Part shown: positions 22,732 to 32,632 of the stretch, one piece after another
Layout of the letters: each line of letters starts with the position of its first letter
Numbering within the stretch: the stretch's first letter is position 1
Assembly (NCBI RefSeq): GCF_000617845.2
Contig: NZ_DF820425.1
Span: forward strand, 6,516,741-6,580,740
DNA: 64,000 nt
Reading direction: 5' to 3'
DNA from: Bradyrhizobium sp. DOA9
Lineage (GTDB): Bacteria > Pseudomonadota > Alphaproteobacteria > Rhizobiales > Xanthobacteraceae
Program-made: the position numbers and the translations under genes
The notes under the pieces: generated by a model
What the model saw: the letters and a program-made list of their open reading frames with translations, nothing else
The model's database searches: none
Told to the model about the DNA's origin: nothing

Positions 22732-23100
22732 TCAGGCGGCGTCGAACGCCGTCCCCATCCTCACCATCTCGCGTCCGCGCATGATGACGAACACCGACCG
22801 CGCCGTGAATTCGACCGTGTAGTAGACCTCGCCGAGAAAGCGCCAGCTCTCGCGCACAAAGCCGGTGTCGCCGGGGTGCACGAGCGGCTCGCCGATGTCC
22901 TTGTGCGGATACATGCCGTCGTTCCTGATCAGCGCCGCGGCGCGGACCGGCTCGCCGGGCGAAAAATCACCGCTGAAGCGCCGCTCCATGTTCCGCACCG
23001 TCCGGCGCTGGCGGGCGTCGCAAACGATGCGGGCAACGGGCCGCGGCTTGGCGGGAAGCGGTTTGACGGGAAGCGGCTTGGCGGCAATCTGCTCGCTCAT
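22732..23100 (-). CDS. NifZ-like domain protein at the end of the suf operon
   Basis: Protein of 122 residues. The C-terminal 80 are NifZ-like: FSPGEPVRAAALIRNDGMYP, HPGDTGFVRESWRFLGEVYY, VEFTARSVFVIMRGREMVRM. The N-terminus is a Lys/Pro repeat (KPLPVKPLPAKPRPV), probably disordered. It is the third NifZ-type domain in this window. The ATG at 23100 overlaps the sufS stop (ATGA). A link between SUF delivery and P-cluster maturation is plausible but inferred. Confidence 0.82.
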   Translation of the reverse strand: MSEQIAAKPLPVKPLPAKPRPVARIVCDARQRRTVRNMERRFSGDFSPGEPVRAAALIRNDGMYPHKDIGEPLVHPGDTGFVRESWRFLGEVYYTVEFTARSVFVIMRGREMVRMGTAFDAA

Positions 23101-24338
23101 GAGAACAACTCCTCCGCTCGGGTCAGGGCCTCGGCCAGCGCGTCGACCTCGTCCATCGTGTTGTAGAGTGCGAACGAGGCCCGGCAGGTCGCAGTGACGC
23201 CGAAGCGGTCGAGCAACGGCATCGCGCAATGGGTCCCCGCCCGCACCGCCACCCCTGCCCGGTCGATGATGGTGGCGAAGTCGTGGGCATGGGCGTTCTT
23301 CATCTCGAACGACACCACCGGGCCCTTGTCGACGGCCGTTCCGATCAGCCGCAGCGAATTGATTCGGCGCAGTCGTTCCTGGGCGTAGGCCAGCAGACTG
23401 CTTTCATGCCTGCGGATCCGCGCCTTGCCGATCGACTCGATATAGTCGATGGCAGCGCCGAGGCCGATGGCCTGCACGATCGGCGGCGTGCCGGCCTCGA
23501 AGCGGTGCGGCGGCTCGCCATAGCTGACGGCGTCGCACGAGACTTCGCGAATCATCTCGCCGCCGCCGTTGAAGGGCGGCATGGCCTTGAGGTGCTCGTA
23601 CTTGCCATAGAGCGCGCCGATGCCGGTCGGCCCGTACAGCTTGTGTCCGGTGACGACGTAAAAGTCGCAATCGATGTCGCGCACGTCGATATCCATGTGG
23701 ACCGCGCCTTGCGAGCCGTCGACCAGGACGGGAATCCCGCGCGCATGCGCCAGCCGAACCACCTCCTTGACCGGCACGACGCTGCCCAGCACATTCGACA
23801 TCTGGGTGATCGCGACCAGCCTGGTTCGCTCGTTCAACAACTTCTCGAATTCGTCGATCAGGAAGTTGCCGTCGTCGTCGACCGGTGCCCATCTGATCAC
23901 CGCGCCCTGGCGTTCCCTGAGGAAGTGCCAAGGCACGATGTTGGCGTGATGCTCCATGATCGAGAGCACGATCTCGTCGCCGGCGCCGATCCGCTCGCGG
24001 CCGAACGTCTGCGCCACGAGATTGATCGCCTCCGTCGCACCGCGGGTGAAGATGATCTCCTCGCGCCGCTCCGCGTTGAGGAACTTCGCCATTTTGTCGC
24101 GCGCACCCTCGTAGGCTTCGGTGGCGGCATTGGCGAGGTAGTGGAGGCCACGATGCACGTTGGCATATTCGCTGGTATAGGCCTCGGTCAGCCGGTCGAG
24201 CACGGCCTTGGGCTTCTGGGCAGAGGCGGCATTGTCCAGATAGACCAGCCTCTTGCCGTGCACCTGCATCGACAGAATCGGAAAGTCCTCGCGGACGCGG
24301 CTGACGTCGTAACTTCCGTTGGCCACCGCCGGATGCAT
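23097..24338 (-). CDS. sufS: SufS, group II cysteine desulfurase
   Basis: SufS of 413 residues: VYLDNAASAQKPKAVLD, EHHANIVPWHFL, the PLP Lys in VVTGHKLYGPTGIGALY, and the active-site Cys in AGTHCAMPLLDRFG, a shorter loop than that of NifS. It mobilises sulfur for the SUF scaffold with SufE (22267-22719). The start at 24338 is 3 bp after sufD. Confidence 0.97.
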   Translation of the reverse strand: MHPAVANGSYDVSRVREDFPILSMQVHGKRLVYLDNAASAQKPKAVLDRLTEAYTSEYANVHRGLHYLANAATEAYEGARDKMAKFLNAERREEIIFTRGATEAINLVAQTFGRERIGAGDEIVLSIMEHHANIVPWHFLRERQGAVIRWAPVDDDGNFLIDEFEKLLNERTRLVAITQMSNVLGSVVPVKEVVRLAHARGIPVLVDGSQGAVHMDIDVRDIDCDFYVVTGHKLYGPTGIGALYGKYEHLKAMPPFNGGGEMIREVSCDAVSYGEPPHRFEAGTPPIVQAIGLGAAIDYIESIGKARIRRHESSLLAYAQERLRRINSLRLIGTAVDKGPVVSFEMKNAHAHDFATIIDRAGVAVRAGTHCAMPLLDRFGVTATCRASFALYNTMDEVDALAEALTRAEELFS

Positions 24339-24341
24339 GAG

Positions 24342-25661
24342 CTAGTCCCGCTCCTTGAGCCAATCGAGCATCGCCTGCGTCAATGCCTCACGCAGCTCAT
24401 CATGCGCGACGGCGTCGATCACCTCGCCGACGAAGGCCTGGATCAGCAGCGCCTCGGCCTGCTTTTCGGGTATGCCGCGCGCCATCAGGTAGAACTTCAA
24501 CTGCTCGTCCAGCGCACCCGTCGTGGTGCCGTGTCCACACTGCACGTCGTCGGCGAAGATCTCGAGCTCCGGCTTGCAGTTCGCGACGGCTTCGTCCGAC
24601 AGGAGCAGGGCCCGCGCCATCATCCGGGCGTCGGTCTGCTGCGCGCCCGGTTGCACCGTGATCCTGCCCTGGAACACGGCCCGCGCCTCGTCATCGACGA
24701 CCGCCTTGAACACCTCCCGGCTCTGCGAGCCCACGGCGGCATGATCGACGACGAGCGTCGTATCGGCGTGCTGGCGGCCCGACAGGAGGCTCGCCTGATA
24801 GACATTGGCGACCGCTCCCTCGCCCGTCAGCCTCAGGAAAAGCTGATTGCGCACCACGGCACCCCCCGTGGTGATACCAATATCGCGGTAGCTCGCGCCC
24901 GCCCCGATCGAAGCCTCGAACGTTGCGATGTGCAGCGCGGCTGCGCCTTCGCCCGTGATCTTGAGGTGGTCCAGACGAGCTTCGTTGCCGACGTCCACCT
25001 GCAAGGCCGCATTGACCTGATAGTCTGACTGATCCGGCCCCTCGTATGTCTCGACCAGCGTGAGGGCCGCGCCGCTGCCGAGCTCCAGCCGTGACCGCGT
25101 GAACATCGCAGCCGGAGCGGTGCCCGTGGTCACGAAGACGAGATGGATCGGCCGCTCCACGACGGCGCCGGGGGCCACCGTGATCACGACACCATCAGCG
25201 GCGAATGCAGTGTTGAGTGCAGCGACCGCATCGGTTCCTGCCATCTCCAGCGGAAGAACCATTTCGTCGGCCCCCAGCGCCTCGGCCGTCGCGCGAACGG
25301 CGACGCCAGCGTCGAGACCGGTGAGATCGGAGAGCTCGGGCGCAAAGGCACCATCGACGATCACGAGGCGGCGCAGCGCAAGGCCGGCGAAGACCGCACC
25401 CGCTTCGCGGCCGACGCTCCTGGCCGGCGCATCGGGTCTCTGCACCAGCGGCTTGGCATCGCGCAGGAGGCGGCGAAGGTCGGTGTATTTCCAGGCCTCG
25501 ATGCGGGAATGCGGCAGGCCTTGGACCGCGAAACGATCGAAGGCATCGCGCCGGATCGCCTCGGCGTTGCGACCACCGGGCAGGCTGTCGCGCGCGGAGG
25601 CGAACAGGTCGGCCAATCCGATCTCGGCAGCGGTCTTGACGGGACGGATCTCGGCATTCAT
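24342..25661 (-). CDS. sufD: SufD, SUF scaffold subunit
   Basis: SufD of 439 residues. The N-terminal helical region has GLPHSRIEAWKYTDLRRLLR, followed by the beta-helix core and the C-terminal CGHGTTTGALDEQLKFYLMARGIP, the SufB/D family signature with its conserved Cys and His. It works in the SufBC2D scaffold. The ATG at 25661 is 4 bp after sufC. The longer frame is a shadow. Confidence 0.96.
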   Translation of the reverse strand: MNAEIRPVKTAAEIGLADLFASARDSLPGGRNAEAIRRDAFDRFAVQGLPHSRIEAWKYTDLRRLLRDAKPLVQRPDAPARSVGREAGAVFAGLALRRLVIVDGAFAPELSDLTGLDAGVAVRATAEALGADEMVLPLEMAGTDAVAALNTAFAADGVVITVAPGAVVERPIHLVFVTTGTAPAAMFTRSRLELGSGAALTLVETYEGPDQSDYQVNAALQVDVGNEARLDHLKITGEGAAALHIATFEASIGAGASYRDIGITTGGAVVRNQLFLRLTGEGAVANVYQASLLSGRQHADTTLVVDHAAVGSQSREVFKAVVDDEARAVFQGRITVQPGAQQTDARMMARALLLSDEAVANCKPELEIFADDVQCGHGTTTGALDEQLKFYLMARGIPEKQAEALLIQAFVGEVIDAVAHDELREALTQAMLDWLKERD

Positions 25662-25665
25662 GGGA

Positions 25666-26424
25666 TCACGCCGCCTCGCTCTGATACTGTGCGTAGCCCG
25701 TCGCCTCCAGCTCCAGCGCGAGCTCCTTGCCGCCAGTCTTGACGATGCGGCCCGCCGCCAGCACATGCACGACATCGGGCACGATATAGTCGAGCAGCCG
25801 CTGATAATGGGTGATCACGATCATGCCGCGATCGGCTGCGCGCAGACGATTGACGCCGTCGGCGACGATACGCAGCGCGTCGATGTCGAGACCGGAATCG
25901 GTCTCGTCCAGCACGCATAATTTGGGCTCCAGCAGCGCCATCTGCAGCGTCTCGTTGCGCTTCTTCTCGCCGCCGGAAAAGCCGACATTGAGCGGCCGCT
26001 TCAGCATGTCGGGATCGATGCTGAGCTGCTTGGCGAGCTCGCGCACGCGCTTCAGCACGTCGGGCGAGGACAGTTCCTCCTCGCCGCGCTTCTTGCGCTG
26101 GGCATTGAGCGCCGTGCGCAGGAAGGTCAGCGTGGCGACACCGGGGATCTCGAGCGGGTATTGGAAGGCCAAAAACAGCCCTTTTGCCGCCCGCTCGTCG
26201 GGGTCCATGGCCAGCAGGTCCTCGCCGTTGAGGAACACCTCGCCGGCGGTGATCTCGTAGCCCGGCTTGCCCGACAGCACATAGGACAATGTCGACTTGC
26301 CGGCGCCGTTGGGGCCCATGATGGCGTGGATCTCGCCCTTGTTCACGGTGAGATCGAGACCATTGAGAATCTGGCGGTCGTCGATCTCAGCCTTGAGCCC
26401 GCGGATTTCCAGGAGCGCCGTCAT
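25666..26424 (-). CDS. sufC: SufC, SUF scaffold ATPase
   Basis: ABC-type ATPase of 252 residues: Walker A GPNGAGKST, Q-loop in FLAFQYPLEIPGV, signature FSGGEKKRNE and Walker B LCVLDETDSGLD. These are typical of SufC, which is soluble and partners SufB/SufD. The ATG at 26424 is preferred over the GTG one codon earlier. Confidence 0.97.
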   Translation of the reverse strand: MTALLEIRGLKAEIDDRQILNGLDLTVNKGEIHAIMGPNGAGKSTLSYVLSGKPGYEITAGEVFLNGEDLLAMDPDERAAKGLFLAFQYPLEIPGVATLTFLRTALNAQRKKRGEEELSSPDVLKRVRELAKQLSIDPDMLKRPLNVGFSGGEKKRNETLQMALLEPKLCVLDETDSGLDIDALRIVADGVNRLRAADRGMIVITHYQRLLDYIVPDVVHVLAAGRIVKTGGKELALELEATGYAQYQSEAA

Positions 26425-26446
26425 CACACTTCTCCTTGCCTGTTGG

Positions 26447-27943
26447 TCATCCGACGCTCCCTTCGAGCGAGATCGAGATCAGCTTCTGCGCTTCCACCGC
26501 GAATTCCATCGGCAGCTGCTGCAGCACGTCCTTGACGAAGCCGTTGACGACCAGGCCGACCGCCTCTTCCTGGCTGAGCCCGCGCTGGATGCAGTAGAAC
26601 AGCACGTCCTCGGAGATCTTCGAGGTCGTCGCCTCGTGCTCGAACGTTGCCGAGGAATTTTTCGCCTCGATATAGGGCACGGTGTGCGCACCGCATTTGT
26701 CGCCAATCAGCAGCGAATCGCAGGCGGTGAAGTTGCGCGCGCCGGTGGCTTTCCGGTGCGCCGTGACAAGGCCGCGATAGGTGTTCTGCGACTTGCCGGC
26801 GGCGATGCCCTTGGAGATGATCCGGCTCGACGTGTTCTTGCCGAGATGGATCATCTTGGTGCCGCTATCGACCTGCTGGAAGCCGTTCGAGATCGCGATC
26901 GAGTAGAACTCGCCGCGGGAATTGTCACCGCGCAGAATGCAGCTCGGGTATTTCCAGGTGATCGCGGAGCCGGTCTCGACCTGGGTCCAGGAGATCTTGG
27001 AATTGGCGCCGCGGCAATCGCCACGCTTGGTTACGAAATTGTAGATGCCGCCCTTGCCTTCGGAATTGCCGGGATACCAGTTCTGCACGGTCGAATACTT
27101 GATCTCGGCATCGTCCAGGGCGACGAGCTCGACCACGGCGGCATGCAGCTGGTTCTCGTCGCGCTGCGGCGCGGTGCAGCCTTCGAGATAGGAGACGTAG
27201 GAGCCCTTGTCGGCAATGATCAGCGTGCGCTCGAACTGGCCGGTGTTGCGCTCGTTGATGCGGAAATAGGTCGACAGCTCCATCGGGCAGCGCACGCCCG
27301 GCGGCACGTAGACGAACGAGCCGTCGGAGAACACCGCCGAATTCAGCGTGGCGTAGAAATTGTCCGAGGTCGGCACCACCGAGCCCAGATATTTCTGCAC
27401 CAATTCAGGGTGCTCGCGGATCGCCTCCGAGATCGGCATGAAGATCACGCCGGCCTTCTTCAGCTCGGCCTTGAACGTGGTCGCAACCGAGACCGAATCG
27501 AAGACGGCATCGACCGCGATCTTGCGGCGGGCGGGATCCTCCTCGCCGGGCTTCGGCTCGACGCCTTCGAGCATGGCGACTTCCCGCAAGGGAATGCCGA
27601 GCTTCTCGTAGGTCTTGAGGATCTCCGGATCGATCTCGTCGAGGGATGAGACCGTCTTCTTCGGCTTCGGCGCCGCGTAGTAATAGAGATCCTGGAAGTC
27701 GATCCTGGGATAGTCGACCCGGGCCCAGGTCGGCTCCTGCATGGTCAGCCAGCGCCGATAGGCCTCCAGCCGCCACTGCAGCATCCAGTCGGGCTCGTTC
27801 TTCTTCTGCGAGATGAACTTGACGGTCTCTTCCGACAGCCCCTTGGGGGCCTTCTCGGAGTCGATCAGGGTCTCAAACCCATAACGATACTGGTCGACGT
27901 CGATGCCGCGAACCTGCTCGATGGTCTCTTGAACCGCCGCCAT
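26447..27943 (-). CDS. sufB: SufB, SUF scaffold subunit
   Basis: SufB of 498 residues: KNEPDWMLQWRLEAYRRW, GVRCPMELSTYFRIN, YLEGCTAPQRDENQLHAAVV, and the C-terminal CGAHTVPYIEAKNSSATFEHEA. The main SUF scaffold subunit on which the Fe-S cluster is built. It follows the leading ferredoxin gene by 64 bp, within an operon preceded by NifA sites. Confidence 0.97.
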   Translation of the reverse strand: MAAVQETIEQVRGIDVDQYRYGFETLIDSEKAPKGLSEETVKFISQKKNEPDWMLQWRLEAYRRWLTMQEPTWARVDYPRIDFQDLYYYAAPKPKKTVSSLDEIDPEILKTYEKLGIPLREVAMLEGVEPKPGEEDPARRKIAVDAVFDSVSVATTFKAELKKAGVIFMPISEAIREHPELVQKYLGSVVPTSDNFYATLNSAVFSDGSFVYVPPGVRCPMELSTYFRINERNTGQFERTLIIADKGSYVSYLEGCTAPQRDENQLHAAVVELVALDDAEIKYSTVQNWYPGNSEGKGGIYNFVTKRGDCRGANSKISWTQVETGSAITWKYPSCILRGDNSRGEFYSIAISNGFQQVDSGTKMIHLGKNTSSRIISKGIAAGKSQNTYRGLVTAHRKATGARNFTACDSLLIGDKCGAHTVPYIEAKNSSATFEHEATTSKISEDVLFYCIQRGLSQEEAVGLVVNGFVKDVLQQLPMEFAVEAQKLISISLEGSVG

Positions 27944-28007
27944 CTATCGCTCCGTCCGCGAATGTGATTTCCAGGCCGCCGGCCTCGAGCCCGTCATTGG
28001 ACGCGCC

Positions 28008-28202
28008 TCAGGCCGGGATGCAGGTGTCGGGCACAGGGCAGACCGCCGCGCATTGCGGCGTGTCGAAGCTGCCTTCGCACTCCGTGCATTTCTTGGGATC
28101 GATCACATACATGTCGCGTTTGAGGCTGATTGCGGCATTCGGGCACTCGAACTCACACGCGCCGCACACCGTGCATTGCGAGGCGACAATCTTGTAAGCC
28201 AT
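28008..28202 (-). CDS. 2[4Fe-4S] ferredoxin leading the suf operon
   Basis: Ferredoxin of 64 residues with C10-x2-C13-x2-C16-x3-C20 and a second motif KKCTECEGSFDTPQCAAVCP with the long loop. It is a close relative of the ferredoxin at 6443-6667 but ends six residues after PVPDTC-I. First gene after the NifA-type control region, so the suf genes are likely made together with it. It could reduce the SUF machinery or nitrogenase. Confidence 0.92.
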   Translation of the reverse strand: MAYKIVASQCTVCGACEFECPNAAISLKRDMYVIDPKKCTECEGSFDTPQCAAVCPVPDTCIPA

Positions 28203-28245
28203 GTGTTCCGACTCCTTGAGCAGACGATGCCGTCAGACATCCTCT

Positions 28246-28261
28246 TTCAAGCGTCGTGCCA
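28246..28261 (-). promoter_or_regulatory. Probable sigma54 promoter of the ferredoxin-suf operon
   Basis: On the minus strand TGGCACG-ACGC-TTGAA: the -24 half is perfect, but the -12 half has A where GC is expected. It is a weaker match than the other nif promoters. Two NifA sites upstream support it. Confidence 0.6.
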
Positions 28262-28307
28262 ATCACGAAAGCCTTGAAATTCAAGTGTATTTCCGAACGA
28301 AGCCGGT

Positions 28308-28323
28308 TGTCGTGGCCCCGACA
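28308..28323. promoter_or_regulatory. NifA site 1 upstream of ferredoxin-suf
   Basis: TGT-CGTGGCCCCG-ACA, an exact TGT-N10-ACA, about 50 bp upstream of the -24/-12 candidate. Confidence 0.8.
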
Positions 28324-28326
28324 GCA

Positions 28327-28342
28327 TGTCGCATCTGCGACA
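28327..28342. promoter_or_regulatory. NifA site 2 upstream of ferredoxin-suf
   Basis: TGT-CGCATCTGCG-ACA, a second exact match 3 bp from site 1 and next to the nifA stop. Tandem sites may compensate for the weak -12 element. Confidence 0.8.
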
Positions 28343-28349
28343 GTCGTCG

Positions 28350-30089
<1,740 letters not shown>

Positions 30090-30344
30090 GACGGAATCTC
30101 CGTTGCCCGTTACATCCTCCCGGCCGAGTTCTCTGGAATTTGTCTTATTCTCATTCATGTCGTGTCGGGAGTCGCGCTCAACTTGTCGGCATTGCTGCAA
30201 AAAGATTCCGTCGCACTTGCACGCTTTGTCATCCAATTCGCGAAATTTACCATCCGGGAGAGCGACACGCTCGGAATCGAAACCGCCGCATTGATCCAGC
30301 GCAAATCCGCGAAGTTTTTTCCGGGACGGGCCACCGCTCCCCGA

Positions 30345-31187
30345 TCACACGTGCTGCCCTCCGTTGATCGGTACTTCCGCACCCGTGACGTAGCTGGCCG
30401 CGTCCGAGCACAGGAAGAAGATGACCTTCGCGACCTCGTCCGGCGTGCCCACGCGATGCAACGGGATGATCGGCGCAAGCTGGGCTTCGGTCTCCGGCGA
30501 CAGGATGTCGGTCTTGATCTCGCCGGGTGCGATCGCATTGACGCGAATTCCGAACGGCGCGTAATCGTGCGCCATCTCGCGGGTCAGGCACGCGAGTGCG
30601 GCCTTCGACGTCGCGTAGGCGGTGCCGGCGAAGGGATGCACCCGGGAGCCGACGATCGAGGTGACGTTGACGATCGAGCCGGCGGCCCGCTTCAATTCAT
30701 CGACCAAACCTTGCGCGAACATCACCGGCGCGAGCAGGTTGACGTGGAACACGCTCATCCAGGTTTCGACCGGCGTCGTCAGCGAGTTCAGCCGGGTGCC
30801 GTCAGCCGCCTTGGGGGAAATGCCGGCATTGTTGATCAGTGCATGCAGCGGACCGCCGTCTAACCGCTCCTTGATCTCGGCGAGGGCGCGCGGCAGTGCG
30901 CGATGGTCGCTCAATTCGACCTGCACATGGTTGTCCGCCCCGGAATCCCAGGGACACCGGCCGGTGTCGAAGGGCTGCCGCGAGCAGGTGATGATCCGCC
31001 AGCCGGCCTCGGAAAACAACCGTCCCGTCGCGTGGCCGATACCTCGCGACGCGCCGGTCAGCACGAGCGTCTTCCGCTCGCCATGTTGCGCTCGCGACTT
31101 GTCGCCGTGAAACGGACAGAGCGCGGTGTCCGGTGCCGAATTGCGACCCGGCACACCATCGCGATCCAAGAGATCGAGCGCCACCAA
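30345..31187 (-). CDS. fixR: FixR, SDR-family protein co-transcribed with nifA
   Basis: Short-chain dehydrogenase of 280 residues: TGASRGIG (nucleotide loop), LINNAGIS, the catalytic YATSK motif in GTAYATSKAALACL, and the C-terminal GAEVPINGGQHV. fixR precedes nifA in Bradyrhizobium. Its enzymatic role is unknown and it is not essential. What matters most is that its promoter drives nifA. The 255-bp gap to the preferred nifA start shows no other gene. Confidence 0.94.
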   Translation of the reverse strand: MVALDLLDRDGVPGRNSAPDTALCPFHGDKSRAQHGERKTLVLTGASRGIGHATGRLFSEAGWRIITCSRQPFDTGRCPWDSGADNHVQVELSDHRALPRALAEIKERLDGGPLHALINNAGISPKAADGTRLNSLTTPVETWMSVFHVNLLAPVMFAQGLVDELKRAAGSIVNVTSIVGSRVHPFAGTAYATSKAALACLTREMAHDYAPFGIRVNAIAPGEIKTDILSPETEAQLAPIIPLHRVGTPDEVAKVIFFLCSDAASYVTGAEVPINGGQHV

Positions 31188-31239
31188 GCCTCCTCACCGC
31201 GTCCCATGGGACGCCAGACAATGACGATGCGGGCAACTT

Positions 31240-31255
31240 TGCAGGAATTGGGCCA
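31240..31255 (-). promoter_or_regulatory. Sigma54 promoter of fixR-nifA
   Basis: On the minus strand TGGCCCA-ATTC-CTGCA, with GG-N10-GC spacing correct and a few mismatches from consensus. A -24/-12 promoter is known for fixR-nifA of Bradyrhizobium and allows NifA autoactivation. Confidence 0.75.
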
Positions 31256-31293
31256 CGCGCTCCGGTGCAATTGCTGCAATTACCACGGCCCAA

Positions 31294-31309
31294 TGTCGAG
31301 TTCGCGACA
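31294..31309. promoter_or_regulatory. NifA-type activator site between fixR and the divergent gene
   Basis: TGT-CGAGTTCGCG-ACA, an exact match. It lies 39 bp beyond the fixR promoter and 120 bp before the plus-strand promoter at 31429. In Bradyrhizobium the fixR upstream element also binds RegR, so the site could overlap that element. Nothing else is visible in the 31188-31502 gap. Confidence 0.7.
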
Positions 31310-31428
31310 CGCTGCATGGTTTGCAACACAGGCTCGTGCGCTTTCGAACCAAGCGGTGCCGCCCCGGCGCATCTCCGCTTTCTCAAATGCCGGCCGACAG
31401 TTGAGCGCTGTTTTTCAATCGTTCCAAA

Positions 31429-31444
31429 TGGCCCGGCTCTTGCT
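31429..31444 (+). promoter_or_regulatory. Sigma54 promoter of the YqeB-like gene
   Basis: TGGCCCG-GCTC-TTGCT, with ideal GG-N10-GC spacing and a perfect -12 half, 59 bp upstream of the ATG at 31503. Confidence 0.82.
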
Positions 31445-31502
31445 CTTCCTGTTTCAGAATTGATCGCGCCTTGCTGCACTTGCTCCGCAAACGTGGTTTC
31501 AA

Positions 31503-32339
31503 ATGCCCCAGCCGAACGACCATCGACTCTTTGCCGTCATCCTCGGCACCAACGAGATCGCATCTGCGATCGGCCTCCAGCTCGTGCGCGCCAACTATTG
31601 CGTGGTGATGTCACACGATCCGGATCCGCCGGTAATCCGGCGCAAGATGGCGTTTCACGACGCGCTCTTCACCGACACGGCGCGGCTCGAGGACGTCGTC
31701 GCCGAGCGCGTCGACGACGGTGTGCAGGTCTACCAGGCGCTCCGCCGGCCGGGCCGAATCCTGGTCACCTGGCTCGGCCTGCTCGACCTGCTTCCGGTCC
31801 GCCACATCGACCTTCTGATCGATGCCCGTCTACAGAAGCGCCGGATCACGCCCGACCTGAGGCGGCTCGCCCGGCTCGCGATCGGACTGGGTCCCGGCTT
31901 CTCGTCGAACTCCAATTGCGACGTCGCGGTGGAGACCAGGCCCGGCAAGATCGGGCTCGTCACCGATGCGTGCTGGACCGACGCCGCCGATGGCGTCGCA
32001 AGTTCGCTGGGTGATGTCGGCGCGGAACGCTTCGTCTATTCGCCGTTCGCGGGGCGCTGGCACACGCCGGTCGAGATCGGCACCCGCGTCTACCGAGACC
32101 TCGTGCTCGGCCACCTCTCCGGCGTTCCCGTGCTCGCGCCGCGCGACGGAATCCTGCGCGGCATCGTCCGCGACGGCAGCGAGGTTCCGGCCGGCGTCAA
32201 GCTGCTGGAGATCGATCCGCGCGGGCGCGACGCCCAGTGGACCGGAACAGATCTGCGCGGACGTGCCATTGCCAGCGCAACAGCTGCCGCGGTCAGGTTC
32301 CGGACCGCGCGGCGCATCACGCAACGGGATCCGGCATGA
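31503..32339 (+). CDS. YqeB/EF2563-like molybdenum-hydroxylase accessory family protein
   Basis: Protein of 278 residues resembling the family annotated as selenium-dependent molybdenum hydroxylase system protein (YqeB, EF2563). Seen: an N-terminal Rossmann-like segment FAVILGTNEIASAIGLQLVR, the family core VRHIDLLIDARLQKRRITPD and AIGLGPGFSSNSNCDVAVET, then a C-terminal half with PVLAPRDGILRGIVRDGSEV. Its biochemical activity is unknown in the family. A sigma54 promoter upstream ties it to NifA control. The stop overlaps the Bfd-like gene (ATGA). A link to molybdenum or FeMo-co handling is inference. Confidence 0.8.
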   Translation: MPQPNDHRLFAVILGTNEIASAIGLQLVRANYCVVMSHDPDPPVIRRKMAFHDALFTDTARLEDVVAERVDDGVQVYQALRRPGRILVTWLGLLDLLPVRHIDLLIDARLQKRRITPDLRRLARLAIGLGPGFSSNSNCDVAVETRPGKIGLVTDACWTDAADGVASSLGDVGAERFVYSPFAGRWHTPVEIGTRVYRDLVLGHLSGVPVLAPRDGILRGIVRDGSEVPAGVKLLEIDPRGRDAQWTGTDLRGRAIASATAAAVRFRTARRITQRDPA

Positions 32340-32539
32340 TCGTCTGCTCCTGCAACGTCATCAGCGATCACGACATCAGGGATGTCGCATCGTCCGGCGA
32401 CGAGCTTTGCTCCGCCGCGCAGGTCTACGGCTGCCTGGGGTGCACCGTCAGGTGCGGGCTGTGCTCCCATTCCGTGCGGCGCATTCTCGAGGAACGGTCG
32501 GCCGGCCGCGAGCACCATGCACGCGTGGCGGTGCCGTAG
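32336..32539 (+). CDS. Bfd-like [2Fe-2S] ferredoxin
   Basis: Protein of 67 residues beginning MIVCSCNVISDHDIRDV. Bfd-type ligands: C-S-C near residues 4-6 and a later C-x2-C within GCLGCTVRCGLCSHSVRRIL, where several Cys make the exact pair ambiguous. Bfd proteins reduce bacterioferritin haem to release iron, and Bfd domains also occur in NifE here and in NifU. The start ATG overlaps the previous stop, so it is coupled to the YqeB-like gene and probably NifA-regulated. It could aid iron or electron supply for Fe-S synthesis. Confidence 0.85.
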   Translation: MIVCSCNVISDHDIRDVASSGDELCSAAQVYGCLGCTVRCGLCSHSVRRILEERSAGREHHARVAVP

Positions 32540-32632
32540 CTGCCCTCCGAGGTGGGCCCACAAGGCTCGCCCGCGGCTTGCGTGAGGCGGGTCGCGCAAA
32601 TCCGCACTGAGCCCAAGGTGCTACTCCGAGAT

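Noticed and set aside
23229..25028. 599-codon plus-strand frame opposite sufS and sufD
   Set aside because: Antisense shadow; the minus-strand genes carry all family motifs.
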